From: Paenibacillus protaetiae
Lineage (GTDB): Bacteria; Bacillota; Bacilli; Paenibacillales; Paenibacillaceae
Direction: 5' to 3'
Assembly: GCF_004135365.1 (NCBI RefSeq)
Contig: NZ_CP035492.1
Span: forward strand, 4,138,501-4,202,500
DNA length: 64,000 nucleotides
This document shows, piece by piece, positions 33,602 to 42,019 of the stretch (its first letter is position 1; the number at the start of each line of letters is the position of its first letter). The position numbers and the translations under genes were made by a program. Below the pieces are notes generated by a model. It was not told where the DNA came from. It saw only the letters and a program-made list of their open reading frames with translations, and did no database searches.

Positions 33602-34705
33602 TTACTCATACACTTTTATTTCATTGTAAAAAGTATCCCGTTCGACCGGAATACGTCCAGCGCCTTTCACAAGCCAGATCAGGTCTTCACGCGTAATGCC
33701 TTCCGGAGTCAGCGCCCCCGCGGAATGGCTGATGCGTTCCTTCACAATCGTACCGTGCACGTCCGAAGCGCCCATTGTCAGGGAAACCTGGGTCAGCTGC
33801 GTTCCGATGTTGATGAAGTATGCTTTAATATGTTTAAAATTGTCCAGCATAAGACGGCTGATCGCGATGGTCTTCAAATCTTCATAAGCCGAGTTGCGGC
33901 GTCTGATGCCTGCACGGGGATTAATCGGCTGCATCGACAGCGGAATAAACACAAGGAAACCGTTTGTTTCATCCTGCAATTCGCGGATATGGAGCATGTG
34001 ACGGATACGATCCTCATGCGATTCGATCGAGCCGTACAGCATTGTCGTATGTGTTTTCAGGCCAAGCCCGTGAGCTGTCCGGTGAACGTCCAAATATTGG
34101 GAAACATCCGCTTTGGTTACTTTCATTTTTTTGCGGTAGTAGTCGGATAAAATTTCCGCGCCGCCGCCCGTCAGCGACTCAAGGCCGGCTTTCATCAATT
34201 CCTGCAGCACCTCTGCATAGCTGAGTCCGCTAATACGGGAGAAGAAATCAATCTCTGCTGCCGTATAGGCTTTGATGGTTACTTCCGGGAATCGTTCTTT
34301 TAGAGCTTTGATGGAGTCGACATAATATTGGAACGGCACATGCGGGTTATGCCCTCCGACGATATGGAATTCGCGGACGCCGGGATGATAATGCTGTTCG
34401 ACATATTCAATCATCTCAGGGCCGCTAAGCGTATAAGCGCCTTCCTGGCCTTCATCTTTACGGAAGTTGCAGAATGCGCAATGCGCTTCGCACACGTTCG
34501 TAAAATATAAGCTCATGTTTTCGATGAAATACACTTTTTTGCCGTTTTTGTGCAAGTTGACTTCGTTAGCCATTTTGCCGATGCTGAGCAGATCATCCGA
34601 TTCGTACAGGAAGACGCCGTCTTCAAGCGTCAGACGCTCGCCGTTCTGCACCTTTTCCATAATTTCTTTCATGCGGCTGTCCGCAGTAGGAACTATTATA
34701 TTCAT
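33602..34705 (-). CDS. mqnE: Aminofutalosine synthase MqnE
   Basis: This 367-residue radical-SAM protein has the cluster motif C72-x3-C76-x2-C79 (CEAHCAFCNF) and family-typical stretches HIVGGHNPHVPFQYYV, GGGAEILSDYYRKKM and MLYGSIESHEDRIRH. It joins chorismate-derived enolpyruvyl benzoate to SAM to give aminofutalosine, the second step of futalosine-route menaquinone synthesis. GGAGG stands ten bases before the ATG, and a clear sigma-A promoter lies upstream. The other mqn genes are not in the window. Confidence 0.94.
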   Translation of the reverse strand: MNIIVPTADSRMKEIMEKVQNGERLTLEDGVFLYESDDLLSIGKMANEVNLHKNGKKVYFIENMSLYFTNVCEAHCAFCNFRKDEGQEGAYTLSGPEMIEYVEQHYHPGVREFHIVGGHNPHVPFQYYVDSIKALKERFPEVTIKAYTAAEIDFFSRISGLSYAEVLQELMKAGLESLTGGGAEILSDYYRKKMKVTKADVSQYLDVHRTAHGLGLKTHTTMLYGSIESHEDRIRHMLHIRELQDETNGFLVFIPLSMQPINPRAGIRRRNSAYEDLKTIAISRLMLDNFKHIKAYFINIGTQLTQVSLTMGASDVHGTIVKERISHSAGALTPEGITREDLIWLVKGAGRIPVERDTFYNEIKVYE

Positions 34706-34814
34706 GCTGTATGAACCTCCTTGCCTGTAAAATTGCTGTTGTTGTGCTGATCCGTTCGTTTACGTCAATTCAAACAAAAAAAAGAAGCCGGTCTCCGGAT
34801 GGCGAATCGTTACT

Positions 34815-34843
34815 ATTATAAACCTCGCCTTGAAAAGCGGCAA
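34815..34843 (-). promoter_or_regulatory. Sigma-A promoter of mqnE
   Basis: Minus strand TTGCCG (34838-34843), 17 bases, TATAAT (34815-34820). A short CCGG-loop-CCGG stem with a T run follows in the leader. Confidence 0.7.
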
Positions 34844-34887
34844 GCATAAACGGTTGTGCCGAGCTTCCGGCGGGAGGCGTTCCTCTC

Positions 34888-34916
34888 TTGAGGAGACTTA
34901 CAAATCGGAGTATACT
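34888..34916 (+). promoter_or_regulatory. Sigma-A promoter of the IscA-like gene
   Basis: TTGAGG (34888-34893), 17 bases, TATACT (34911-34916). Confidence 0.65.
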
Positions 34917-34960
34917 AAACCTAAGCAAGTGCTTTTTTTAGCATAGAGGAGGGATTAAGC

Positions 34961-35317
34961 ATGATCACGATCAGTGAATCGGCATCAGATAAAATTAAAG
35001 GAATGCTTGAGCAGGAAGGCGATCCGGGCTTGTTTCTGCGGGTAGGCGTTAAAGAAGGCGGCTGCACCGGCTTTTCTTACGGCATGGGATTTGACGACCA
35101 GCTGCAAGATGGAGACGAGACGATCAAGCTGGAAGGATTTAATGTCGTTGTCGACGGAGAAAGCCGCAAATATTTGGTTGGCCTCGAAATCGACTGGAAA
35201 GAATCCGCGATGGGCGGCGGTTTCACGATGAACAATCCGAATGCGACGGCTACGTGCGGCTGCGGCTCCTCGTTCCGTACGGCAGCAGCGGCCGGCAAAC
35301 CGGACAGCGACTGCTGA
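34961..35317 (+). CDS. yutM: A-type Fe-S carrier protein (IscA/HesB family, YutM)
   Basis: This 118-residue protein has the three conserved cluster-ligand cysteines: C35 (KEGGCTGFSYGM), C99 and C101 (ATCGCGSSF). A-type carriers hold and hand over Fe-S clusters during assembly. AGGAGGG lies before the ATG. It is monocistronic with its own promoter and terminator. yutI and yutM in the same window support an Fe-S maintenance role for this part of the chromosome. Confidence 0.95.
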   Translation: MITISESASDKIKGMLEQEGDPGLFLRVGVKEGGCTGFSYGMGFDDQLQDGDETIKLEGFNVVVDGESRKYLVGLEIDWKESAMGGGFTMNNPNATATCGCGSSFRTAAAAGKPDSDC

Positions 35318-35336
35318 TCCAAAGCTTTTGCAATTT

Positions 35337-35377
35337 AAACCTCCTGGACGGGTCAACAACGCAGGAGGTTTTTTTCT
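35337..35377 (+). terminator. Terminator after the IscA-like gene
   Basis: AAACCTCCTG pairs with CAGGAGGTTT, followed by TTTTTC. Confidence 0.9.
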
Positions 35378-35442
35378 TCTATTATATGAAAGCGGATACA
35401 ATAACTCTGGTTTTATTCTTTTATAAAGGAAGGTATATACCT

Positions 35443-36246
35443 ATGAATACTGTTGAATCCGTTGTGTTATGGCCGGAAGGCCATCCGCTTGCGCCTGGGC
35501 CTGCGGAAGGCCAAGTGATGCTGACGCCTTATTTGCTGCCGTCTCATAAGCCGCTGGCTGCAGTCATTGTATTGCCTGGCGGCGGGTATGCCCGCCGGGC
35601 GGAGCATGAAGGCAAGCCGATTGCGGAATGGCTCAACCGCACCGGCATTCATTCGTTTGTGCTGGATTACCGCGTTGCGCCAAACCGGCATCCGCTGCCG
35701 CTGGCCGATGCGCAAAGGGCAATCCGTTATGTACGCTGCCATGCGGAACAATACGGCGTGGATCCGGAGCGGGTAGGAATTGTTGGCTTTTCCGCAGGCG
35801 GGCATCTCGCTTCCACGGCAGGTACGCATTTTGACCTGGGTGACGCTGCAAGCGGCGATCCGGTTGAACGTTACAGCAGCAGGCCGGATTTGATGGTGTT
35901 AGGTTATCCGGTTATCTCATTTGGCGAATTCCGCCATAACGGTTCCAAAGCGAATCTGATCGGGGAAGATGCGCCGGATGAGCTGGTGCAGCTGCTGTCC
36001 AATGACAAACAGGTTACGCCGCAAACGCCGCCCGCGTTTCTGTGGCATACGGAAGATGACGGCGCCGTTCCCGTTGAGAATAGCCTGTTGTTCGCCGCTG
36101 CATTAAGAAGAAACGGCGTACCGCATGAGGTGCATGTATTTGAAAGCGGCCGGCACGGGCTTGGACTGGCGGAGGGGGAACCGGAGACGTACATGTGGCC
36201 GCTGTTATGTGCCAATTGGCTGCGAAGAAGAGGCTTCATCCGTTAA
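35443..36246 (+). CDS. Alpha/beta-hydrolase, acetylesterase type
   Basis: The start MNTVESVVLWPEG follows AAGGAAGG; the open frame extends upstream without a ribosome site. The 267-residue protein shows the oxyanion region VIVLPGGGYARRAEHEG and the nucleophile elbow GFSAGGHLAS. The acid is probably within WHTEDDGAVPV and the His within GRHGLGL. This arrangement fits the BD-FAE/acetyl-xylan-esterase-like group, which removes acetyl groups from sugars. It has no signal peptide, so it is cytoplasmic. It stands alone, followed by a terminator. Confidence 0.92.
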   Translation: MNTVESVVLWPEGHPLAPGPAEGQVMLTPYLLPSHKPLAAVIVLPGGGYARRAEHEGKPIAEWLNRTGIHSFVLDYRVAPNRHPLPLADAQRAIRYVRCHAEQYGVDPERVGIVGFSAGGHLASTAGTHFDLGDAASGDPVERYSSRPDLMVLGYPVISFGEFRHNGSKANLIGEDAPDELVQLLSNDKQVTPQTPPAFLWHTEDDGAVPVENSLLFAAALRRNGVPHEVHVFESGRHGLGLAEGEPETYMWPLLCANWLRRRGFIR

Positions 36247-36252
36247 ATGTGA

Positions 36253-36293
36253 AAAGAGACCGCCGTTTGCGATTAAGAAACGACGGTCTCTTT
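36253..36293. terminator. Bidirectional terminator between convergent genes
   Basis: AAAGAGACCG-C-CGTTT pairs with AAACG-A-CGGTCTCTTT; A and T ends allow use in both directions. Confidence 0.8.
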
Positions 36294-36309
36294 GTACGTT
36301 TTCTCCGTA

Positions 36310-36558
36310 TTAATATACTTGATTAATCTTGTCGATCGGAATGATAACGATGCGGCCATTATAGGCAATCCCAACAGAAGCATTCCCGAAAGTGCTGCTG
36401 CTGCCGCCGCTATTGATTATAGTGTCTGTTGTAGTCGTCGTTGTGACACCCGAAACAAAAGCAACCGTTCCGCAAATAATTCTGTTATTATCGGCTCTTT
36501 CAATCGTAACCGGAAGAAGATTGTCAGCGCGCGATTGCAGGAATGATAATATATCCAT
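36310..36558 (-). CDS. 82-residue beta-rich protein, small-protein cluster member 1
   Basis: The ATG of MDILSFLQS follows GAAAGGAG. An N-terminal helix is followed by strands with the order VTIERADNNRIICGTVAFVSG, a Thr/Ser/Gly-rich loop (TTTTTT, GGSSS) and VGIAYNGRIVIIPIDKINQV. The plan helix, strand, turn, Gly-containing strand, long loop, and last strand with I(D/N)xI is what an LSm-like small barrel would look like. I do not recognise a named family. It is convergent with the esterase gene and divergent from the next cluster members. Confidence 0.65.
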   Translation of the reverse strand: MDILSFLQSRADNLLPVTIERADNNRIICGTVAFVSGVTTTTTTDTIINSGGSSSTFGNASVGIAYNGRIVIIPIDKINQVY

Positions 36559-36742
36559 TCGTGTCCACTCCTTTCTATTCAAGTAATAGTATCGTATGCA
36601 AGCGAAGATGGACATGCTCTAGACTCCTTCTTCATTTGCTATACTTCAGGTTTAAAAAAGTTGCAAAAGCTGGGCTTTTGCCGGTGCCCGTAGGCAGATG
36701 GGGAACATTTAATGCAATAAGACCAGAAGGAGGCGGCACACG

Positions 36743-36979
36743 ATGAAGTGGACTCAGCGGTTAATGCTTTTTAAACGGCTGCTCATTAACGTTCAGCTGC
36801 GGCTGGTCGACGGATCAACCGTCAGCGGGCCAATATTAGGCGTCCAGGAGGATTTTGTGACGATTGATGATAGGATGCTGAACGTATTGGACATCCCGTT
36901 CACTTCCATCGTTTTTATTGCCCCAGTTCATGTGACTCATCCAACCCGTCAGGTACCGCGCAAAAGAAAGAGCAAATGA
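36743..36979 (+). CDS. 78-residue beta-rich protein, cluster member 2 (DUF2642/YuzF-like plan)
   Basis: GGAGG stands about ten bases before the ATG. The protein reads: short basic helix (RLMLFKRLL), strand INVQLRLVDGSTVSGPILGV, strand DFVTIDD, strand DIPFTSIVFIAPV, and a very basic tail ending RKRKSK. The first strands with a DG turn and the late hydrophobic strand recall the small Sm-like DUF2642 (YuzF, spore-associated) proteins. A hairpin, GCAAAAGC-TGGG-GCTTTTGC in outline, lies in its leader at about 36662-36680. Function is unknown. Confidence 0.65.
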   Translation: MKWTQRLMLFKRLLINVQLRLVDGSTVSGPILGVQEDFVTIDDRMLNVLDIPFTSIVFIAPVHVTHPTRQVPRKRKSK

Positions 36980-37198
36980 AATCCCTCCTGAACACTATCA
37001 TTCTATTAGCGACTATTAGAATCGGTTACGGTCAATCGCGTAATTTAAGAGAATCTGGATACATAGGTTTGGCCTAATGACCTGCTTCATCCCCTGCATC
37101 GACAAAGATTACACGAATATACTCATCTATTCGTCCAAACGATTAATCTATGAACTTAATAAACTAGTACTATCTGCTAGAGGGAGGAGGCACAGCAA

Positions 37199-37450
37199 AT
37201 GAGCAACAACCATAATCATAGAAGCGCCGTTAACTCTGCTGCCAGTTTTCTGCTTACTCTGAATCCAGGAACACTAGTTGCCTTTCAATATGATGGAGGC
37301 GGTCTAGGCGGTTTGTGGAGGGGGAATTTTCAAGGTGTCGACACACTTGGAAACGCGTTGTTTACCAATGTAGTAAACGCAAATGGCACGACAACGATAT
37401 CAGGCATTACTCGCGTGCGTCTCAATACGATCAATTCGGTTAGCCTGTAA
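37199..37450 (+). CDS. 83-residue beta-rich protein, cluster member 3
   Basis: GGGAGGAGG lies upstream of the ATG. After an Asn/His/Ser-rich head comes LNPGTLVAFQYDGGGLGGLW, then RGNFQGVDTLGNALFTNVV, a Thr-rich loop and GITRVRLNTINSVSL. The plan is the same as in cluster member 1: strand, Gly turn, strand with GNFxGV, loop, final strand with xxINSV. Upstream, GTAATTT and CATAGGTT, 15 bases apart, could be a mother-cell (sigma E/K) promoter, a weak call. Family unknown. Confidence 0.65.
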   Translation: MSNNHNHRSAVNSAASFLLTLNPGTLVAFQYDGGGLGGLWRGNFQGVDTLGNALFTNVVNANGTTTISGITRVRLNTINSVSL

Positions 37451-37500
37451 GGAGCGCAATATGGGCTTGGGGGCCGCCACCGGCGGCTTCTGTACATAGT

Positions 37501-37520
37501 CCGGGCGGGCATCCGCCCGG
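37501..37520. repeat. GC-rich perfect inverted repeat
   Basis: CCGGGCGG and CCGCCCGG flank GCAT. With the nearby GCCGCC/GGCGGC pair (37474-37487) it makes a structured spacer between cluster members 3 and 4. No T tract follows. Confidence 0.6.
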
Positions 37521-37578
37521 CCGCCGGGTACCCGCCTTGAATATAATACAGCAACTCAAGGTGAAGGATGGAAAGCGG

Positions 37579-37767
37579 ATGCCGCAAATGCCATTAACGG
37601 TATTGTACCAGCTGGCGCCGGGCACGAATGTGTTTGTCTGGTTTGACAGCTCCGGATTTATTTTTGCGCGGTTTGAAGGAGTGGCCGGGAATACGGCGCA
37701 TTTTGTCATTGGAGGCAGCCTGCTGCTGCGGGTTGATGTTCATGCGATAAAGGCGGTGCTCACATGA
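37579..37767 (+). CDS. 62-residue beta-rich protein, cluster member 4
   Basis: I prefer the ATG at 37579 (MPQMPLTVLYQL), preceded by AAGGATGGAAAG; a TTG at 37537 would add 14 residues. The sequence LAPGTNVFVWFDSSGFIFAR, FEGVAGNTAHFVIGG, LLLRVDVHAIKAVLT has the same strand and Gly order as members 1 and 3. Its stop overlaps the next start (ATGA), so translation of the two is coupled. Family unknown. Confidence 0.6.
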   Translation: MPQMPLTVLYQLAPGTNVFVWFDSSGFIFARFEGVAGNTAHFVIGGSLLLRVDVHAIKAVLT

Positions 37768-37991
37768 AACGAAAAAAACGCTCCCGAAGGAGCGTTGTTT
37801 CCGTGCAGGCGGCGCAAGCGGCGAACCCGTATGCGCTCACTTTAAGGCTGTCGCCCGAGCAGTCGCGCAAGCTGTTTGCCGCAGCCGCTGCAGAGCCTGA
37901 GTTTGCGAGGCGGTTATCTGCAGCGATCCGCGAAGGCAACTTGCCGCTTATGCGCAGCCTGTTTCGGGCGAGAGGCATCCGGCCGGACTAA
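37764..37991 (+). CDS. 75-residue basic helical protein coupled to cluster member 4
   Basis: This protein overlaps the previous gene by four bases (ATGA). The head is strongly basic (MKRKKRSRRS), followed by helices rich in Ala, Leu and Arg (SPEQSRKLFAAAAAEPEFARRL; PLMRSLFRARG). It has no membrane helix. The charge suggests binding to nucleic acid or an acidic partner. Family unknown. Confidence 0.6.
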   Translation: MKRKKRSRRSVVSVQAAQAANPYALTLRLSPEQSRKLFAAAAAEPEFARRLSAAIREGNLPLMRSLFRARGIRPD

Positions 37992-38150
37992 TCCATCGTC
38001 CCAGCCGCCAAGATCGGGCGATGCTGAGCCGGTACGGCTCGCTCGCCTGCCCAACAGCCAATCTGCCGGCTGCAGAACCGCCCGCCCGGCAGCCGGTCTG
38101 CGGGGAATAACCGCGCGCAGCCCCGGAGGATGGCCGTACGCCGTTAAGAA

Positions 38151-39314
38151 CTATACCGCTTCCGGCTCAAACGTAACCTCGACCTGCACGATTTCGGCGC
38201 GGCTTGCAATCCGGACCGGAGGTCCCCAAGTGCCGAAGCCGGAAGAGACGATGGCATGGAGGCGGCCTTTGTGCAAATAGCCGTAATCCAGCTCAAACAT
38301 CCTTCTAGTGATCCAGTGATTGGGGGCAAATTGCCCGCGATGCGTATGGCCGGATAACGAAATGTCAATGCCGTTGTCTGCAATCGCATCCAGGTCGGAA
38401 GGCTGGTGGTCCATCATAATAAGCGGCAGCTGCTTGTTCAAGCTGGCGGTCAGTTCTTCCACATTAAGCCGTCCGCCGAAGTCAGGGCGCGCCGCTGTTA
38501 AGTCTTTACGCCCGATCAGGTAAAAGCTGTTGTCGATCAGCACATGTTCATCCTGCAGCACGCGGATGCCGATGGCGTTCATTTCCTTGATGTAGGTTGG
38601 AATATGGCCGCCGTAATATTCATGATTGCCAAGCACCGCATAGACGCCTAACGGAGCTGAAAGCTTGCTCATAATACCGGACATGTTGTTCCGGATATAC
38701 GGCTCGATATCTTCGTCAATGACGTCTCCCGGAAACAGGATCAGATCCGGTTTCATCCGCTCAAGTTCTTTGTGCAGCCGGGATAAATGGCGGTTGCCTA
38801 CGATCGTGCCAAGATGCAGATCGGATGCGACAGCAATCCGAAGCTTGTGTCTGCCGCCGGCCTGTTTCGCAACCGAAACCCGGTATGTATGGACAATAGG
38901 CGTCCAAGCATTCCAGGATCCTCGTATGATCAGCGCAGCAATCAATACGACGACAACCGAACCGACGACGGTTACATATTGGTCTGAAGAAACGTCAAGC
39001 GCTTTTAAAATAAGAGCGGCAATGTCGGCCAGCGGCAGCAGTATCATGGCATATTCAAGCACGACCAGCCAATAGGAGCCGATCAGCTTCAGCGCTCTGG
39101 CAGGCAAGCTGACAGCGGGAATCCGGACGGATTGGCCGGCGCGTCCGATAATAAATGCGATGGCGATCAATATCATAATGGCCGAATATAAGCCGGCATG
39201 CTGAATATCAAACAGCGAAGCGAGGAATACCCAGCCGTTCCAGCCGATATACCAGACAAGCAGCCCGTAAATGACGGCAAACGAAGCGACGGTGCCCACG
39301 AGTTTAAGCTTCAA
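38151..39314 (-). CDS. Membrane-anchored metallophosphoesterase (YkuE/YpbG type)
   Basis: This 387-residue protein has about four membrane helices in the first 150 residues. A calcineurin-like phosphoesterase domain follows with all metal motifs: ASDLHLGT, FPGDVIDED, LGNHEYYGG, MMDHQPS and LSGHTHRGQ. Similar proteins hydrolyse phosphodiesters, nucleotides or phospholipid-linked substrates at the membrane. GGAGG lies before the ATG. It stands alone. Confidence 0.93.
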   Translation of the reverse strand: MKLKLVGTVASFAVIYGLLVWYIGWNGWVFLASLFDIQHAGLYSAIMILIAIAFIIGRAGQSVRIPAVSLPARALKLIGSYWLVVLEYAMILLPLADIAALILKALDVSSDQYVTVVGSVVVVLIAALIIRGSWNAWTPIVHTYRVSVAKQAGGRHKLRIAVASDLHLGTIVGNRHLSRLHKELERMKPDLILFPGDVIDEDIEPYIRNNMSGIMSKLSAPLGVYAVLGNHEYYGGHIPTYIKEMNAIGIRVLQDEHVLIDNSFYLIGRKDLTAARPDFGGRLNVEELTASLNKQLPLIMMDHQPSDLDAIADNGIDISLSGHTHRGQFAPNHWITRRMFELDYGYLHKGRLHAIVSSGFGTWGPPVRIASRAEIVQVEVTFEPEAV

Positions 39315-39613
39315 GGAAACAACCTCCTTATGTATGAAATAGGAATCAGGTTTGACTTGGTTTTTACTATATCATAACGCCTTTTGGCCGGTAAAATAAT
39401 GTTATTGTAACTTCTTTTGACTTTTTGCGCTGATCGCGGCATTGCGGCAGTTAGCCGCCAAAGCAAGGTGCAGCCCGGCAGAGGGCATAGTCACGATATG
39501 GAGCCGGATGCCGGCGAATAACAGCCAGCCGCAAGCCAATGGTATTCGAATAGCAGTTCGGACGGTATAATGGGAAGGTGGTTAAAGGATTAGCAGCGAA
39601 TGGAGTGTAAATC
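39315..39613. other. Divergent intergenic region upstream of topB
   Basis: These 299 bases separate divergent phosphoesterase and topB genes and contain no coding frame. The topB promoter and a LexA-like box lie at its right end. The rest is AT-rich near the phosphoesterase start and GC-rich with several short dyads in the middle. Confidence 0.5.
39543..39571 (+). promoter_or_regulatory. topB promoter with a LexA (DinR) box-like dyad between its elements
   Basis: TATAAT stands at 39566-39571, with TATTCG 17 bases upstream at 39543-39548. Between them 39547-39560 reads CGAATAGCAGTTCG, which matches the Bacillus LexA consensus CGAAC-N4-GTTCG at nine of ten fixed bases. LexA bound here would block the promoter. 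Confidence 0.5.
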
Positions 39614-41773
39614 ATGTCGAAGTCACTTGTACTTGCGGAAAAGCCTAGCGTAGCCAAAGAAATCGCGCGCGTGCTCGGCTGCGGGCAAAAACATAAAAGC
39701 TACATCGAAGGGCCGGAATATGTTGTAACCTGGGCGCTTGGCCATCTTGTTACGCTGGCAGAGCCGGAGGATTATGATGCCAAATATAAAACATGGAATT
39801 TGGAAGATTTGCCGATTTTGCCGAATGAGATGAAGCTGAAAACGTTAAAGGAAACATCGCATCAATATCGCGCTGTAGCGGACTTGTGCCGCCGGCACGA
39901 TATTGGAGAGCTTATTATTGCAACAGATGCAGGACGGGAAGGGGAACTTGTCGCCCGCTGGATTATGGAGCTCGTGCGCTGGCGCAAGCCGTTTAAGCGG
40001 CTCTGGATTTCATCGCAGACGGATAAGGCGATCCGCGACGGATTTGCGGCGCTTCGGCCCGGCCGCGATTATGATGCGTTGTACGCTTCGGCGGTTTGCC
40101 GCGCGGAAGCCGACTGGCTGATCGGGCTGAATGTTACCCGTGCGCTGACAGCCAAATATAACGCCCAGCTTGCGGCAGGCCGGGTGCAGACGCCAACGCT
40201 GGCCATGCTGATGGACCGTGAAAAAGAGATTAACCAGTTCCAGCCGAAGCCTTATTGGACGGCAGCGGTTTCCTATGGTTCGTTTACCGCCCAGTGGCGT
40301 TCGGATGCATCGCCGGACGGACGGTTGTGGTCGCGCGAGGAGGCGGATTTGACGGCTGCCCGCCTGAAAACCGGCGAGGCGAAGGTGGAGAGTATCCGCA
40401 CCACCGATAAGCAGGAGCCGCATCCCGAAGCATATGATTTGACCGAACTGCAGCGCGATGCGAACCGGCGGCTTGGCTTCTCGGCCAAGCATACTTCCAG
40501 CGTGCTTCAGAAGCTGTACGAGCAGCACAAGCTGGTAACGTACCCGAGGACCGATTCGCGGCATTTGCCAAGCGATATGGTGCCGACCTTGAAAGGGCGG
40601 CTGGAATGCGTTGCCGTCGGGCCGTATGCGCAGCCCGCGCGCAAGCTGCTCCGCAGCCCGTTGCCGATTACAAAACGTGTGGTGGATGACAGCAAAATCA
40701 GCGATCACCATGCCATTATTCCTACCGAAGAATATGTGAATCTAAACGCTTTAAGCACCGATGAGCGCAAGTTGTACGATTTAATTGTGCGCCGGTTTAT
40801 CGCGCTGTTTTATCCGCCGTACCGTTATGCCGAGACGGCGGTTACGCTTGCTTGCGGCACGGACCGGCTGCATGCGAAAGGCCGCGTACAGAAAGAGCTT
40901 GGCTGGAAGGAGCTGTACAGCGGCAGCCCGCAGCCGGTGGACGACGAGGATGAGGAGGATGGCAGGAGAGCGGCTGAACGCGACGCCGACCAGCTGCTGC
41001 CGGAGCTGCAGGAAGGACAGTGGCTGACCGGCGGGCGCGTGCAGGTGAAGGAGCAGCGCACACAGCCGCCGGCCCGGTATACGGAAGCAACGCTGCTGAC
41101 CCGGATGGAGAAGCACGGGCTCGGCACCCCGGCAACACGTGCGGATATCATTGAAAAGCTGCTCGGAACGGAAACGATTGAGCGCAGGCAAAACCAGCTT
41201 GTCCCAACCGTCAAAGGGAAGCAGCTGATTGAGCTGGTTGTCGACGAGCTGCGCCGTCCGGAGCTTACCGCCGAATGGGAGCGGGAGCTGGAGCGCATTG
41301 CTAAAGGCAAAGGCGACCCGAAAGCATTTATGGCCGGCATCCGCAAGCAGGCGGACAAATGGGTCCAGGAAGTAAAGCGGGAAACGAAAGAGTACAAACC
41401 GCATAACCTGACCCATTCGCGTTGTCCGGAATGCGGCAAGCCGCTGCTTGAAGTGAAAGGCAAGCGCGGCAAATCGTTTGTATGCTCGGACCGCGAATGC
41501 GGCTACCGCCGCGCAGCGGAGCCGGCGCTTTCCAATAAGCGCTGTCCGCAATGCCATAAGCGGATGGAGATTCATACCGGCAAAGCTGGCAAATACGCGC
41601 AATGCAGAAGCTGCAACGTTATCGAAATGCTGGATGGCAGCAAAGCCGGAGGGCGGACCAACCGGAAACAGCAGCAGCGCATGATCGAGCAGTACAGCGA
41701 CAACGTATCGCTGTCGAGCAGCCTCGGCGATGCGCTGAAAGCTGCATTGCTGAAGACGGAGGACGAGTCTTAA
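39614..41773 (+). CDS. topB: DNA topoisomerase III
   Basis: This 719-residue type IA topoisomerase opens with a toprim domain (LVLAEKPSVAKEIARVL; later IIATDAGREGELVAR). The catalytic Y310 is in VTYPRTDSRHLP. Zinc-ribbon Cys pairs lie near the C-terminus (CPECGKPLLEV, CSDRECGYRR, CPQCHKRMEI, CRSCNVIE). It relaxes or decatenates DNA by passing a strand through a single-strand break. A weak acidic insert DDEDEEDGRR sits at about residue 440. GGAG precedes the ATG. It is monocistronic with a terminator. Confidence 0.97.
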   Translation: MSKSLVLAEKPSVAKEIARVLGCGQKHKSYIEGPEYVVTWALGHLVTLAEPEDYDAKYKTWNLEDLPILPNEMKLKTLKETSHQYRAVADLCRRHDIGELIIATDAGREGELVARWIMELVRWRKPFKRLWISSQTDKAIRDGFAALRPGRDYDALYASAVCRAEADWLIGLNVTRALTAKYNAQLAAGRVQTPTLAMLMDREKEINQFQPKPYWTAAVSYGSFTAQWRSDASPDGRLWSREEADLTAARLKTGEAKVESIRTTDKQEPHPEAYDLTELQRDANRRLGFSAKHTSSVLQKLYEQHKLVTYPRTDSRHLPSDMVPTLKGRLECVAVGPYAQPARKLLRSPLPITKRVVDDSKISDHHAIIPTEEYVNLNALSTDERKLYDLIVRRFIALFYPPYRYAETAVTLACGTDRLHAKGRVQKELGWKELYSGSPQPVDDEDEEDGRRAAERDADQLLPELQEGQWLTGGRVQVKEQRTQPPARYTEATLLTRMEKHGLGTPATRADIIEKLLGTETIERRQNQLVPTVKGKQLIELVVDELRRPELTAEWERELERIAKGKGDPKAFMAGIRKQADKWVQEVKRETKEYKPHNLTHSRCPECGKPLLEVKGKRGKSFVCSDRECGYRRAAEPALSNKRCPQCHKRMEIHTGKAGKYAQCRSCNVIEMLDGSKAGGRTNRKQQQRMIEQYSDNVSLSSSLGDALKAALLKTEDES

Positions 41774-41809
41774 CGTTCTTCCCGAAGATGGAACAATACG
41801 CAGAAAAGA

Positions 41810-41857
41810 GGACTGTTTTCCCCGCCGCAGCGCTGATGGCGGGCGGAGGCAGTCTTT
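41810..41857 (+). terminator. Terminator after topB
   Basis: GACTG...CAGTC outer arms with CCCGCC/GGCGGG inside, followed by TTTTTC. Confidence 0.75.
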
Positions 41858-42019
41858 TTCTGCTGCGCCGGCGCAAATAAAGCATTAAGACCGGCATGGC
41901 GTTTGCCGGGGTTATCAATCTAGGAAATTAAGGCTGGAAACCTCTGTAAATCATCCAAGAGACAGCCGTCTCAGCGGCATATGCTAGAAGTAAATAGCAG
42001 ATAAAGGAGATTGATAGAG

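Noticed and set aside
37451-37578. GC-rich spacer with stems between small genes as a structured ncRNA
   Set aside because: The stems are short and GC-rich, as expected by chance in such sequence, and there is no promoter or terminator to define an RNA.
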